Notes: a model not told the origin generated them from the sequence alone. 32,980 nt of DNA from Cyanobacteria bacterium SW_9_44_58 (GCA_003021905.1 PXPI01000109.1:1-32980); one strand, 5' to 3'. Numbered from the stretch's first letter, positions 17,353 through 27,310 are shown. Made by a program: numbers and translations.

Positions 17353-17931
17353 ATGTCTTTAGCTCCTTGGCGATCGCGCCTCACTCGCGCCTTGCACCGC
17401 AATCGCTCTCTTCGTGAATCTCGTTATTTCCAACTGGCAACGGTCACTCCAGAAGGAACCCCGGCCAACCGAACGGTAGTCTTTCGAGGCTTTCGCGACA
17501 ATACCAACCAGTTGCAAATTGTCACTGATGCCCGCAGTGAAAAAATCTCCGATTTGCAACAACATCCCCAAGCAGAAATTTGTTGGTATTTTACAAAATC
17601 TCGGGAACAGTTTCGCCTTCGGGGAAATGTCTGCTTAATCACCGCCCAATCCGCTAGCTTCTCCTCCCTACGGCAAACGCTTTGGCAACAACTCTCTGAC
17701 AATGCCCGTTTACAATTTGTTTGGCCCCATCCCAAAGCAGAACGGACTCAAGGAGAAGACGCTTTTACCAATTCCTTTCCCTCTCAGGAAATACCGCCAG
17801 ACACATTTGTCGTCCTACTGTTTTTTCCCCAACAAGTGGATTACCTGCTACTGAAAGGCAATCCCCAAAACCGTTACCTGTACTGGTTAGATGAAGCAGA
17901 AAACTGGTCAGTTAAGGAAGTTAATCCCTAA
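17353..17931 (+). CDS. Pyridoxamine 5'-phosphate oxidase-like flavin-binding protein
   Basis: A 192-residue protein from ATG 17353 (MSLAPWRSRL); the frame extends to a TTG at 17299, which lies in the promoter. The N-terminal FMN-binding split-barrel pattern is clear: YFQLATVTPEGTPANRTVVFRGF, then VTDARSEKISDL and AEICWYF. This is the cyanobacterial/plant-type PNPOx-like family (Npun_F5749-like), which uses FMN; it may oxidise pyridoxamine phosphate or a related substrate. The true PdxH role is not certain. Confidence 0.82.
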   Translation: MSLAPWRSRLTRALHRNRSLRESRYFQLATVTPEGTPANRTVVFRGFRDNTNQLQIVTDARSEKISDLQQHPQAEICWYFTKSREQFRLRGNVCLITAQSASFSSLRQTLWQQLSDNARLQFVWPHPKAERTQGEDAFTNSFPSQEIPPDTFVVLLFFPQQVDYLLLKGNPQNRYLYWLDEAENWSVKEVNP

Positions 17932-17960
17932 TCAGTTTCCAGGAAAATCAAAATTTGAGC

Positions 17961-18194
17961 TATAATGAAGGGGGATATCATCATCAGCATCAGCTCTGAG
18001 GTTTGTTTAAACCTTTTTGAGCAAACATTTAGCCTGCCTAATTATAAAAACTATCCCCAAATAACATTTCTAACTCAAGATAGCTGATCAATAGCAACTG
18101 ATAGGGAGAAGATAGAGAGTAACGCAGAAAGGGATTAGTGGATGCTGAAAGCAATCCTTTTCAGGTGTTAAATCATTGATTTCATATAGAAAGC
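17961..18194 (+). promoter_or_regulatory. Promoter -10 box and long leader of ftsH
   Basis: TATAAT at 17961-17966 matches the -10 consensus fully; a -35 box is not clear. If used, the leader of ftsH would be over 200 nt. I see no known riboswitch in it and no gene. Confidence 0.35.
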
Positions 18195-20207
18195 ATGGCT
18201 ACAGAAATCTCCAAAAATAATCGTAATTCTCAAAATAACAATAAAAAAGATAAATCAGGTTTTAATGTCAGTTGGTTATTTCCCATTCTTGCCCTAGGGC
18301 TTCTAGTTGCAAGTCTTTTTCCCAATACCGAAGGCCAGGAAGTATCCTACAGCCAATTCCTAGAGCAAGTCAAAAGCGGTGAAGTTCAACAAGTGACAAT
18401 TGGCTCGGAACGCATTGAATACAAGCTCAAACCCGAGGCCGTAGAAGAACCCAATGCTCCCTTAGTTCGAGAAACTTTTGCTGTCCCCAGCGATCGCGAT
18501 CTCACCGAAACCCTGGAAAAATATGATGTAGAATATAGCGGTGCCCCGGCTAGCGGCGAAGCTGGCTGGCTAATTGGCGCTTTAAGCTGGATCTTGCCCC
18601 CATTGCTCTTTTTCGGCCTTGCCTACTTTCTCTTCAATCGTGCCCAAGGGGGGGCCAGCAACCCTGTTATGTCAGTGGGACGGAGTAAAGCTCGCATCTA
18701 TTCGGAAGGAGATACCGGCTTTACGTTTCGTGACATTGCCGGCGTCGATGAAGCTAAAGAAGAATTAAAAGAAGTGGTGGACTACCTAAAAAATGCCAGC
18801 AAATACAGCCGACTTGGGGCAAAAATTCCCAAAGGCGTTTTGCTAGTGGGTCCCCCGGGAACCGGAAAAACGCTCCTTGCCAAAGCCGTTGCCGGAGAAG
18901 CCAATGTTCCCTTCTTTAGCATTTCCGGTTCCGAATTTATTGAAATGTTTGTCGGGGTAGGCGCTTCCCGTGTTCGCGACTTATTCCAACAAGCGCAACA
19001 ACAAGCCCCCTGTATTATCTTTATCGACGAACTGGATGCCTTAGGCAAATCCCGCGGCGGCAGCGGCGCTATGACAGGCAGCGGCGGCAACGATGAACAA
19101 GAACAAACCCTCAATCAGTTGCTCAATGAAATGGATGGCTTTGATGCCAACCAAGGAGTAATTGTCTTAGCTGCGACAAACCGTCCGGAAGTTCTGGATC
19201 CTGCCCTCCAACGCCCTGGACGCTTTGATCGGCAAGTAGGGGTAGATCGTCCTGATAAAAAAGGACGCAAAGACATTTTAGAAGTCCATGTTCCCGACAT
19301 TAAACTAGCTGAAGATGTGGACTTATCGGTCATTGCCGCGCGGACACCTGGGTTTGCCGGGGCTGATTTGGCTAACTTAGTGAACGAAGCCGCCTTGTTG
19401 GCTGCCCGCAATAATCACGAATACGTCGCCATGGATGACTTTGACGAGGCCCTGGAGCGCGTTATTGCCGGGCTGGAGAAAAAGTCTCGCGTCCTGCAGG
19501 ATGAGGAAAAAACCACCGTTGCCTACCATGAAGTCGGTCATGCTATGGTGGGCGCATTAATGCCCGGCGCCGGTCGCGTGGAAAAAATTTCCATTGTTCC
19601 CCGCGGCGCTGGTGCCTTGGGTTATACCCTACAATTGCCGGAAGAAGACCGCTTCCTCGTTGCCGAAGACGAAGTCCGCGGCCGCATTGCTATTATGTTA
19701 GCTGGACGCTCTGCCGAAGAAGTGGTCTTTGGCAAAGTTTCTACCGGCGCTAGCGACGATATTCAAAAAGCCACAGATATCGCGGAACGGTGTGTGACGC
19801 TCTACGGCATGAGCGATCGTCTCGGTCCCATTGCTTTTGAAAAACCCCAACAGCAATATATTCCTGGCTTAAGCAGTCCCCGCCGTTCTGTTGGTCCCCA
19901 AGTCACAGAAGCCATTGATGAAGAAGTGAAAAATATCGTGGAAGGAGCCCATGCCATAGCGCAATATATCCTTCGCGAAAATCGGGATGTTCTGGAAGCA
20001 ACGGCTCAAAGCCTCCTAGAAGAAGAAGTGTTGGACGGGGAAAACCTAACCGAAAAATTATCTCAGGTCAAAGCCCCAGAGCAGTTAGACAATTGGCTGA
20101 ACACTGGCAAACTTCCTGAGAAGGCACAGCAGTATTTTGTCAAGGATAATCCATCAACTGCCGCAGAAAGCTCTGCCGCCCCGGTCAATAATTCTAAGCT
20201 GAATTAG
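18195..20207 (+). CDS. ftsH: ATP-dependent zinc metalloprotease FtsH
   Basis: A 670-residue membrane-bound AAA protease. A membrane segment lies at ~26-42, a lumen/periplasm-facing region follows, and a second segment is at ~124-147. The AAA domain has Walker A GPPGTGKT at 219-226, Walker B FIDELDA at 276-282, and the second-region-of-homology RPGRFDRQV. The protease zinc site is HEVGH at 445-449. In cyanobacteria FtsH hexamers remove damaged photosystem and other membrane proteins. The text around EEDRF and [16 protein letters not shown] looks most like the Slr1604 (FtsH3) type; that subtype call is from memory. The end overlaps the thioredoxin gene by 14 bp. Confidence 0.95.
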   Translation: MATEISKNNRNSQNNNKKDKSGFNVSWLFPILALGLLVASLFPNTEGQEVSYSQFLEQVKSGEVQQVTIGSERIEYKLKPEAVEEPNAPLVRETFAVPSDRDLTETLEKYDVEYSGAPASGEAGWLIGALSWILPPLLFFGLAYFLFNRAQGGASNPVMSVGRSKARIYSEGDTGFTFRDIAGVDEAKEELKEVVDYLKNASKYSRLGAKIPKGVLLVGPPGTGKTLLAKAVAGEANVPFFSISGSEFIEMFVGVGASRVRDLFQQAQQQAPCIIFIDELDALGKSRGGSGAMTGSGGNDEQEQTLNQLLNEMDGFDANQGVIVLAATNRPEVLDPALQRPGRFDRQVGVDRPDKKGRKDILEVHVPDIKLAEDVDLSVIAARTPGFAGADLANLVNEAALLAARNNHEYVAMDDFDEALERVIAGLEKKSRVLQDEEKTTVAYHEVGHAMVGALMPGAGRVEKISIVPRGAGALGYTLQLPEEDRFLVAEDEVRGRIAIMLAGRSAEEVVFGKVSTGASDDIQKATDIAERCVTLYGMSDRLGPIAFEKPQQQYIPGLSSPRRSVGPQVTEAIDEEVKNIVEGAHAIAQYILRENRDVLEATAQSLLEEEVLDGENLTEKLSQVKAPEQLDNWLNTGKLPEKAQQYFVKDNPSTAAESSAAPVNNSKLN

Positions 20208-20535
20208 GGAGAGATTGACTCATTAGTGTTTCGAGGGTGCGATATAGTTGATCGCGCCCTTCTAATTTTTCTAAACGAGAAACCACCTTGCCTTGATGAA
20301 ATAAAATTAGCGTTGGTAAATTTTTGAGACGATAAGTATTTGCTAGCATAAAATTTTCATCGGCATTAACACTTACCAATTTGATTTTTTGGCCCCAACT
20401 ATTTTGAAACGTCGTTAGGGTAGGCATAATTAAATGGCATAAACCGCACCAAGGAGCCCAGAAATGAACTAAAGCGGGTTGGGGGGAATGAAGGACTTGT
20501 TGGGAAAAATTTTGTTCGTTAACGGCTTCTACCAT
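20194..20535 (-). CDS. Thioredoxin family protein with WCGLC active site
   Basis: A 113-residue single-domain thioredoxin. The active site is WAPWCGLC, with Cys30 and Cys33, where classic thioredoxins have WCGPC; Leu replaces the Pro that tunes the redox potential. The cis-Pro loop (LKNLPTLILF) and the GQ-like end are present. It may be a thioredoxin variant with a narrower role. It is convergent with ftsH, overlapping by 14 bp. The leader on the minus strand is AT-rich. Confidence 0.88.
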   Translation of the reverse strand: MVEAVNEQNFSQQVLHSPQPALVHFWAPWCGLCHLIMPTLTTFQNSWGQKIKLVSVNADENFMLANTYRLKNLPTLILFHQGKVVSRLEKLEGRDQLYRTLETLMSQSLPNSA

Positions 20536-20820
20536 AACGTTAATCAGGGTTATTAACTTTGATTATTTTGCTTTTGAATTATACTACATCGAATGGGGAT
20601 CAAAGTGCCAGAGGAGATCCCCGATTTTTTTCTTTGAGGAATTCCCCAATCTATAGCAAGCAAGGGAGTTCGGGCCACAGTCAAGAAAAATCCGGACCCC
20701 AAGGCGATGAAGTTCTGAAATAGCCATTCTTAAACGACTCATGATCAATTGTTGAAAAAGTTTAAGAATTCTATAGAGCTTGTTTAAAAATGTTCATGCC
20801 ATTAGATCAAGCCCAGAAAA

Positions 20821-20908
20821 ATAAAGAAATTCCAACAGGAAAAACAGAGACGCCTTCAGCTAAAGCCGGAGCGAAGGTGAGGATGGGATTCCTGAGCCTA
20901 ACGCTTTA
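20821..20908 (+). pseudogene. Remnant of a tnpB 3' end
   Basis: Bases 20865-20883 are identical to 257-275 inside the tnpB at the left edge. They are read in the same frame: AKAGAKVRMG here, AVAGAKVRRD there. The frame before it (TGKTETPSAK) resembles SGTGTAAV, and TCCTGAG follows in both. The 16-bp hairpin and the right-end hairpin are missing. It lies in the 488-bp stretch 20536-21023, where I see no intact gene. Confidence 0.65.
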
Positions 20909-21023
20909 GAATAACTGCTGAAAATCAACGATCAAAAGTACAATTTGTTACGAGTTAGTTCTCTTAATCCGATACAATCAGAACAAATTTTCAAATATTT
21001 TTTTCCGGAAGTGGTGTGTTGTT

Positions 21024-22370
21024 TTGGAGGATAGACCTATTAATTTATCAACGAATACCCAAGTTCCTTCTGTCCTGAAAGTATGGGGAGAAACCCAATT
21101 GCAGGGACATGTGACCGTTAGCGGCGCCAAAAATTCTGCTCTTGCCATCATGGCAGGAACGCTTCTTTGTGGGGATGAATGTCGGTTGCGAAATATCCCA
21201 GCCTTAGTTGATATTAATCACATGGGAGATGTCTTATCTAGTCTGGGCTTAAAACTAAACCGCCAGGGAGATATTCTAGATATTAACGCTCAAGATATAA
21301 CAACCTCGAAACCGCCTTATGAGTTAGTTTCCCGTTTGCGAGCCAGTTTTTTTGTCATTGGCCCCTTGTTAACTCGTTTAGGGGTAGCGCGAATTCCTTT
21401 ACCTGGGGGATGTGCCATTGGCGAGCGCCCTGTTGATCTCCATGTGCAAGGATTAAAAGCAATGGGGGCACAAGTCCGTATTGAACACGGGATTGTTTAT
21501 GCCGATATTCCAGGTAGCAACAATCGACTGCAGGGAAGCAATATTTATCTTGATTATCCAAGTGTTGGTGCCACAGAAACCATTTTGATGGCAGCAACCT
21601 TAGCCGAAGGAGAAACCCGCATTGAAAATGCTGCCCGTGAACCAGAAGTCGTGGATCTCGCCAATTTCTGCGTTGCCATGGGAGCAAAAATTCAAGGGGC
21701 GGGAACCAATACAATTACCATTTCTGGCGTCAAATCCCTACATGGCGTTGATTATTCCATTATCCCCGATCGCATTGAAGCGGGAACTTTTTTAGTGGCA
21801 GGGGCAATTACCCGCTCAGAAATTTCGTTATCGCCAGTGATTCCCGAGCATTTAACCCCTGTTATTGCCAAATTGCGGGCGATGGAATTAAACCTGGTTA
21901 CAGATGCTCCCAACTGCTTGCGGGTAATTCCGAATTCTCTTCGAGGAATGGATATTGAAACCCTTCCCTATCCTGGATTTCCCACGGATATGCAGGCACA
22001 ATTCATGGCATTGCTCGCGCTTAGTGAAGGCGATAGCGTCATTACAGAAACTGTTTTTGAAAATCGACTGCGTCACGTTGCTGAATTGAAACGGATGGGT
22101 GCCAATATTCGTCTAAAAGGTCAACAAGCAATTATTCGCGGGGTTTCTATGCTGACGGGGGCGCCGGTAGCAGCAACAGACTTGCGGGCTTCGGCGGCCT
22201 TAGTATTGGCAGGTTTAGCCGCTAAGGGCGTCACGACAATTCAAGGCTTGCGTCATCTCGATCGCGGCTACGACAATTTGGAAGATAAATTGCGGCAGCT
22301 TGGGGCAAGATTGGAGCGAGTCCCCCAAGAAGAACAGGATCTTCCTAGAGATGAAACCATTAATGTCTAA
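21024..22370 (+). CDS. murA: UDP-N-acetylglucosamine 1-carboxyvinyltransferase (MurA)
   Basis: A 448-residue enzyme of the first committed step of peptidoglycan synthesis, moving enolpyruvate from PEP to UDP-GlcNAc in the cytosol. The [13 protein letters not shown] motif (33-45), the active-site loop [14 protein letters not shown] with Cys130 (the fosfomycin-target cysteine), and [13 protein letters not shown] near the end are all present. The start is unclear: TTG at 21024 overlaps GGAGG (21026-21030), a perfect Shine-Dalgarno. The next in-frame start-like codon, ATT at 21039, sits 8 nt after it. No ATG is possible before residue 43. Confidence 0.96.
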   Translation: MEDRPINLSTNTQVPSVLKVWGETQLQGHVTVSGAKNSALAIMAGTLLCGDECRLRNIPALVDINHMGDVLSSLGLKLNRQGDILDINAQDITTSKPPYELVSRLRASFFVIGPLLTRLGVARIPLPGGCAIGERPVDLHVQGLKAMGAQVRIEHGIVYADIPGSNNRLQGSNIYLDYPSVGATETILMAATLAEGETRIENAAREPEVVDLANFCVAMGAKIQGAGTNTITISGVKSLHGVDYSIIPDRIEAGTFLVAGAITRSEISLSPVIPEHLTPVIAKLRAMELNLVTDAPNCLRVIPNSLRGMDIETLPYPGFPTDMQAQFMALLALSEGDSVITETVFENRLRHVAELKRMGANIRLKGQQAIIRGVSMLTGAPVAATDLRASAALVLAGLAAKGVTTIQGLRHLDRGYDNLEDKLRQLGARLERVPQEEQDLPRDETINV

Positions 22371-22388
22371 TTACCAAAAATCACGGGT

Positions 22389-22414
22389 CTAAAGCCCATC
22401 CCTTTAGGGGTTTT
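22389..22414 (+). terminator. Weak terminator of murA
   Basis: CTAAAG (22389-22394) pairs with CTTTAG (22402-22407), followed by GGG and TTTT at 22411-22414. It is 19 bp after the stop. The rest of 22371-22637 has small hairpins (for example GGGAC/GTCCC at 22437-22451) and a weak minus-strand frame that I do not believe. Confidence 0.35.
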
Positions 22415-22637
22415 GTTATACGATGAGACTCAAGTAGGGACGGGCAGTCCCGAATAAGGCTCGCTGAGGGTAAAGAATCGGGGAAAGTGTCTGGATTCAG
22501 AACCGAAACTTTCTAGGTTCTCCCGTTGAAGCGAGAATCTCTTTCCTTCTAGAGAAGGGAGTGTCAAAATTAGGCAAATAGGGGGCTTTCTAGAGAGGAA
22601 ACAAACTCGATAGCGCCTTATCTTTATTTCGGGTAGC

Positions 22638-23237
22638 CTAAATAGAAACAACAGATTTTCCTAGAAGCAACCGTTTTGGTTGATTAAAGAACCAAGTCAT
22701 TAAATTGGGTTCCACTCGACACAAGCGATACCCCGATTGTTCATATAATTTTTTTGCTTGCTGATTATTATCTAAGACATGAAGATAGATATTGGAGAAT
22801 CCCCACTGGAGAGTCAGTTGTTCACAGCTTTTTAAGAGACGCTGCGCAATGCCGCGTCGGCGATAACGATGACTAACCGCTAAATTAGAAATATAGGTGG
22901 CTTGATATTGTTGGGGAACCCAACCTTCGGGGGAACTTAAACCCAACTCCACTGTCCCAATAATTTTGCCGTCTGATGCCGTTGCCACAAAACAAGCATA
23001 ATATGCGCGATCGTTGCAGAGACGACTCCGAATATCTTCATAAATTCCAAGCTTGAGGAGGGGATACATTAACATTCCCCAACCCTGACAAGAATGAAAA
23101 CTGCGAGTTAAAATTTCTGCAACTTCCCCGAGATCTCTGGTTTGGGCTTGGCGCACGATAACGTTTTCAAGTTGAGAGTGAGTTGAGGTGTGGCTCAACG
23201 GAGCCCGACAAGAAGATATGTGAACATTCACAGCCAT
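22638..23237 (-). CDS. GNAT family N-acetyltransferase
   Basis: A 199-residue protein whose first ~25 residues may be disordered. The GNAT fold covers ~26-180: IVRQAQTRDLGEVAEILTRSF opens it, the acetyl-CoA site is LAVSHRYRRRGIAQRLL (motif A, RRRGIA), and LHVLDNNQQAKKLYEQSGY is motif B. It moves an acetyl group from acetyl-CoA to an amine; the target is unknown. It resembles RimI-type and other small cyanobacterial GNATs. It is alone on the minus strand between murA and the DUF3120 gene. Confidence 0.88.
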   Translation of the reverse strand: MAVNVHISSCRAPLSHTSTHSQLENVIVRQAQTRDLGEVAEILTRSFHSCQGWGMLMYPLLKLGIYEDIRSRLCNDRAYYACFVATASDGKIIGTVELGLSSPEGWVPQQYQATYISNLAVSHRYRRRGIAQRLLKSCEQLTLQWGFSNIYLHVLDNNQQAKKLYEQSGYRLCRVEPNLMTWFFNQPKRLLLGKSVVSI

Positions 23238-23350
23238 TTAGCGAAAAAATTGAGTTGGCGGTAAGACAGAGTGCTAGAACTCCGTTCAATCCAAAATTTA
23301 ATCGAGGTTTTCTAGCTAAGGATAGCCTAGCTTCCGGCAGGTCAAGCAAT

Positions 23351-23461
23351 ATGGAAAAGAAATTTATTCAACTTAACTCGTTTAATTATACCATGACCAG
23401 CATTTACCGCAGCTTCAGTCGCATGCTCCAGCACGAAAGCAAAATCTATCTGACTGATTAA
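23351..23461 (+). CDS. Possible small protein
   Basis: A 36-codon frame from ATG 23351, ending TAA. The second half, from an internal ATG at 23393 (MTSIYRSFSRMLQHESKIYL...), has protein-like composition. AGG lies 10 nt upstream of the first ATG. I do not recognise it. It may be chance; it lies in the gap between two minus-strand genes. Confidence 0.25.
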   Translation: MEKKFIQLNSFNYTMTSIYRSFSRMLQHESKIYLTD

Positions 23462-23469
23462 CTGTAATT

Positions 23470-24186
23470 TTAAGCCATGGTTGCTGCTACCCAAAATAAC
23501 CCATCAACCAAAAGGGTACTGAGAACAGCGCCGCTAAACGCCCACCAAGGAAGTGTATTGCGCTTAATTGCGAAAATTCCCATTCCGGAAAGGAGTATAA
23601 CAATAATCGTAGCACAAAATGCACTCCAAGGGCTTTGCATTTGTACTAATGCGTCTTGGAAAATCGGTTTATACAACGCCGGGTCAACTCGCATCAGTTC
23701 TCGCCAGTGGGGCATTAAACCTGTTAGATAAAAATACACATCGGTTAATGCTGTTCCCAATAATGATCCTAAATAGAATAAGTTTCCGACTTGCCCCCAT
23801 CCTCTGGCTAAAGCAAAAAAGGCAAAAGGTAAACCAATTGCTTCGATGGGAAGATGGACAATGGGTTCCCAACGAAACCACCCCCAATAAATTGATCCGG
23901 CGAGCCAACTCCAACTAAAGCCCAAAAGTAAATCTCCCCAAAGTGCTGTTTTAGGGCGTTGGAACCAAACCCAACCCCACATTGCCCAACCGATCGTTAA
24001 AATTAAGCTAACCCAAGGTAGTTTCCGAACTAGGGGGGCTTGGGCAAAAACGGGAATAGAAACAAGAAAACCGGAAGCGCCAAAAACTAGCCAATGCTTT
24101 TGCTTGAGAAGAAGCGCTCTGACGTAGATGGGAAAACGTTCGCCAATTTCTGAAATTGAGGGGGGTGACCAGGAACTTTTAAACAA
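23470..24186 (-). CDS. DUF3120-like cyanobacterial membrane protein
   Basis: A 238-residue membrane protein with about six hydrophobic segments and a TTG start (no nearer ATG). Stretches such as GDLLLGFSWSWLAGSIYWGW, WEPIVHLPIEAIGLP and LGTALTDVYFYLTGL match my memory of DUF3120, a family kept in cyanobacteria without known function. It likely lies in the plasma or thylakoid membrane. The nearest neighbours are the GNAT and EVE genes, with no evident shared role. A start further in is possible because no Shine-Dalgarno is seen. Confidence 0.72.
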   Translation of the reverse strand: MFKSSWSPPSISEIGERFPIYVRALLLKQKHWLVFGASGFLVSIPVFAQAPLVRKLPWVSLILTIGWAMWGWVWFQRPKTALWGDLLLGFSWSWLAGSIYWGWFRWEPIVHLPIEAIGLPFAFFALARGWGQVGNLFYLGSLLGTALTDVYFYLTGLMPHWRELMRVDPALYKPIFQDALVQMQSPWSAFCATIIVILLSGMGIFAIKRNTLPWWAFSGAVLSTLLVDGLFWVAATMA

Positions 24187-24312
24187 GGCTTTAATCTTCT
24201 TAACTTATCTTTACTATTTTTAATATATCATAGAGTCAGATACTCCGGGGGGGGATATAGATTATCTTAACATCGACAATAGCAATGGAGAGAGCAGGAA
24301 ATTGGGCATTAC

Positions 24313-24765
24313 TCATTTGGGAAGCGTCAGCAGACGTTGGGCGACTTCTGGAGGAACCGACATCACTGAGAGACGATTTCCTTTTTTTACGACAGCAAGT
24401 TCCTGTGCAGTGAACATTTGCTTTAATTGAGGTAAGGAAATAGGCTGGGCAAATTTTTCTACAAATTCCACTTTGACAGTTTGCCAACGCGGCTTTTCTG
24501 GAGTTACTTTCGGGTCATAATATGGACTTTGGGAATCAAATTGAGTCGGATCAGCAATTTGGGTTTCGATAATCCGGGCTAAGCCAACAATTCCGGGAGG
24601 TTTCACATTAGAGTGATAGAAAAATGCGATATCTTCTGGCTGCATCTGACGGAGAAAGTTACGGGCTTGATAATTGCGCACTCCATCCCAAATTGCCGTT
24701 TTCTCTTGTTTTAAATCATCAATACTATAATCGCTGGGTTCCGATTTGATTAGCCAGTAGCTCAT
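24313..24765 (-). CDS. EVE-domain protein (Thy28/THYN1-like)
   Basis: A 150-residue single EVE domain: YWLIKSEPSDYSIDDL opens it, WDGVRNYQARNFLRQM follows, then AFFYHSNVKPPGIVGLARI and VKVEFVEKF. EVE is a PUA-like fold that binds modified bases in DNA or RNA. Stand-alone EVE proteins are common in bacteria with no set pathway. It is divergent from recQ, 86 bp apart, so they may share a regulatory region. The short stretch after its stop contains an 8-G run (24247-24254). Confidence 0.93.
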   Translation of the reverse strand: MSYWLIKSEPSDYSIDDLKQEKTAIWDGVRNYQARNFLRQMQPEDIAFFYHSNVKPPGIVGLARIIETQIADPTQFDSQSPYYDPKVTPEKPRWQTVKVEFVEKFAQPISLPQLKQMFTAQELAVVKKGNRLSVMSVPPEVAQRLLTLPK

Positions 24766-24851
24766 TAAACCTCATGAATTTTATGGTTAATTATGTTTCA
24801 GCTTCGATCAGATTCCCACTTAATGCAACTGTCTGAGGGAAAAATTGCTTT

Positions 24852-26984
24852 ATGTCTGATTTAGAAACTGCCTTAAAACAATCCTTTGGCTATGAAAGCT
24901 TTCGCCCGGGTCAAAAAGAGATTATCAGCGCTGTTTTAGCCCAACAAGATGTTCTGGCGGTAATGCCCACAGGGGGCGGAAAATCGTTATGTTATCAACT
25001 GCCGGCTTTACTCAAACCCGGGTTAGCCGTGGTAGTATCGCCGTTAATTGCATTGATGCAGGATCAGGTGGAAAGTTTGCAAAATAATGGCATTGCCGCC
25101 ACCTTCCTCAATAGCAGTTTAACAGCCCAGGAAGCGCGATCGCGCCGCCTTTCCATCCTGCAAGGCCATATTTCTCTCCTTTACCTTGCCCCGGAAAAAT
25201 TAGTTAGCTCATCCTGTAAAAATTTTCTGCACTCGATTCAAGATAAATACGGGTTATCCCTTTTTGCCATTGATGAAGCCCATTGCATTTCAGAATGGGG
25301 ACACGACTTTCGCCCCGAATACCGGCAGTTAAAAACCTTGCGGTCTCATTTTCCCCGAGTGCCGATGATCGCGCTAACGGCAACCGCCACAGAACGGGTC
25401 CGAGATGATATCATTCATCAGCTTACTCTAAAACAGCCAAAAATACAAATTACCAGTTTTAATCGCCCGAATTTATATTACGAAGTCCAGCCTAAAAAGC
25501 GACAACATTACAATCAATTATTTAAATTTATTCGTCATCAAAATGGGTCGGGAATTGTTTATTGTTTAAGCCGCCGTCGCGTGGAAGAAGTGGCATTTCG
25601 TCTCAGAAAAGATGGCATTTCTGCCCTGCCTTATCATGCGGGAATGAGTGATGGCAATCGCAGCGATTATCAAACTCGTTTCTTAAGAGATGATGTCCAA
25701 GTTATTGTCGCCACCATTGCCTTTGGCATGGGGATTGATAAACCCGATATCCGCTTTGTGGTGCATTATGACTTGCCGCGCAACTTAGAAAATTATTACC
25801 AAGAAGCGGGACGGGCAGGCAGAGATAATGAACCGGCGCAATGTTTGCTTTTATTTGGTTCGAAAGATATTCGCACCATTGAGTATTTAATTGCCCAAAA
25901 AGAAGATGAAAAATCGCAACGATTAGCTCGACAACAACTGCGGAAAATGATTGATTATGCCGAAGGAACAGACTGTCGGCGCACCATTCAACTGAATTAT
26001 TTTGGTGAACATTTTTCTGGCAATTGCGGCAACTGCGATAACTGTTTAACTCCCAAACCCATTGAGGATTGGACCATTGAAGCGCAAAAATTTTTATCCT
26101 GTGTTGCCCGTTGCCGAGAACGGTTTGGCATGACCCATATTATTAGTATTTTGCGCGGATCTAAAAACAAAAAAATTGAACAAAACGGACATCATTTATT
26201 ATCAACTTATGGAATTGGCAAAGAGCAAAGTTTTGATGCATGGCGAAACTTAGCGCGATCTTTACTCCATCAAGGCTTAATGACAGAAACCACAGACGGC
26301 TATCGGATTCTTAAATTAAATCAACGCAGCTGGGAAATTTTACGTCAAAAACGAACCGTTTATATTGCCGTTCCCAAATCTTCCTCTCAGAAAACTGGAA
26401 GCAATAAAGATCTAGATCTCGATAGCCAACAGTTGCTCATTCGGTTGCGAAAAAAACGGAAGCGGTTAGCAGATGCTCAACATTTAGCACCCTACATGAT
26501 TTTTGCCGATACCACACTCAAACAAATGGCGAAAGCAAAACCCACTAGCCTGAACTTGCTAGCCGATTTATCCGGCGTTACGGAACATAAATTAAATGAG
26601 TATGGCGAGGCCTTTATTTCGGAAATCCAAGCTTTTTTACATGAAACGCGATTGCCGATTCCTGTTCCCTCGCAAACCAAAATGAAAACCCTGCGTCTTG
26701 CCCAACAAGGATATAGTATTGAAGAAATTGCCGCCACCCGAGGGGTAAAACCGGAGACGATTGCCAATCATGTTTCTGAGTTAATTGAAATGAATCAACC
26801 GCTAAAATTAGAGCAATTTGTTCCTAAATATGAGCAAACCATAATTTGGGAAACTATCACAGTTGTGGGAGATCAATCCTTAAAAACGATTCGAGAAGCG
26901 TTAGGAGAAGCGTATAGCTATCAACAGATTAAATTAGTCCGTGCTTGGTGGCGAAGAAAACAAAATCAATTGTCTTCCACATGA
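24852..26984 (+). CDS. recQ: ATP-dependent DNA helicase RecQ
   Basis: A 710-residue 3'-5' helicase for recombination repair and stalled forks. The core has Walker A MPTGGGKS at 38-45, DEAH at 141-144, and FGMGIDKPDIRFVVHYDLP with QEAGRAGRD (motifs V-VI). The zinc-binding RecQ-C region has CGNCDNC. A winged helix, an HRDC-like segment (LLIRLRKKRKRLADAQHLAPYMIF...), and a C-terminal helix-turn-helix unit (YSIEEIAATRGVKPETI) follow; that last part is typical of long RecQs. The 3' end overlaps sipA by 19 bp, tail to tail. Confidence 0.96.
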   Translation: MSDLETALKQSFGYESFRPGQKEIISAVLAQQDVLAVMPTGGGKSLCYQLPALLKPGLAVVVSPLIALMQDQVESLQNNGIAATFLNSSLTAQEARSRRLSILQGHISLLYLAPEKLVSSSCKNFLHSIQDKYGLSLFAIDEAHCISEWGHDFRPEYRQLKTLRSHFPRVPMIALTATATERVRDDIIHQLTLKQPKIQITSFNRPNLYYEVQPKKRQHYNQLFKFIRHQNGSGIVYCLSRRRVEEVAFRLRKDGISALPYHAGMSDGNRSDYQTRFLRDDVQVIVATIAFGMGIDKPDIRFVVHYDLPRNLENYYQEAGRAGRDNEPAQCLLLFGSKDIRTIEYLIAQKEDEKSQRLARQQLRKMIDYAEGTDCRRTIQLNYFGEHFSGNCGNCDNCLTPKPIEDWTIEAQKFLSCVARCRERFGMTHIISILRGSKNKKIEQNGHHLLSTYGIGKEQSFDAWRNLARSLLHQGLMTETTDGYRILKLNQRSWEILRQKRTVYIAVPKSSSQKTGSNKDLDLDSQQLLIRLRKKRKRLADAQHLAPYMIFADTTLKQMAKAKPTSLNLLADLSGVTEHKLNEYGEAFISEIQAFLHETRLPIPVPSQTKMKTLRLAQQGYSIEEIAATRGVKPETIANHVSELIEMNQPLKLEQFVPKYEQTIIWETITVVGDQSLKTIREALGEAYSYQQIKLVRAWWRRKQNQLSST

Positions 26985-27244
26985 GACGAACTGTTTTGAT
27001 TGGCATCAATTTCCGAGGCATTTTCTTCACTGGAAACTGCTTCTAAATAACGGCTTTCTAATAAAAAGGCGCCATTTTGAAATCGAACAGCCCAATAATT
27101 CCCCGGACGGCGGTCTAAAATGGTTCCTTGTTCACCCACTTTTACCACATTGGGCGGACGCAGCATGGGCATGGGTTCTGCTGTTTTAATATAGGGAGGA
27201 GATTCCACTAGTTTCACTTTGTCACCAACAGAAAATTCTTCCAT
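26966..27244 (-). CDS. sipA: SipA, partner of the NblS/Hik33 sensor kinase (DUF3148)
   Basis: A 92-residue protein with the SH3-like DUF3148 domain: FSVGDKVKLVESPPYIKTAEPMPMLRPP, VGEQGTILDRRPGNYWAVRF, and GAFLLESRYLE. In Synechococcus SipA binds the kinase NblS (Hik33), which controls light-stress and nutrient responses. The last ~25 residues are acidic, polar and likely disordered. It lies 100 bp after cbiX on the same strand. It overlaps the recQ end by 19 bp. Confidence 0.9.
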   Translation of the reverse strand: MEEFSVGDKVKLVESPPYIKTAEPMPMLRPPNVVKVGEQGTILDRRPGNYWAVRFQNGAFLLESRYLEAVSSEENASEIDANQNSSSHVEDN

Positions 27245-27310
27245 TTTTTATGATTTGTGATTGGTTACGGGTAATTTCCAATTTGTTTTCTGTTTCCCTA
27301 TTTTTTAAGT

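Noticed and set aside
22430-22651. A 73-codon minus-strand frame after murA
   Set aside because: Its composition is not protein-like, it overlaps the GNAT gene end, has no ribosome site, and the DNA is full of small repeats.
23183-23350. The upstream half of a 92-codon plus-strand frame
   Set aside because: It overlaps the N-terminus of the GNAT gene on the other strand and shows no coding features; only the part from 23351 is kept as a weak call.
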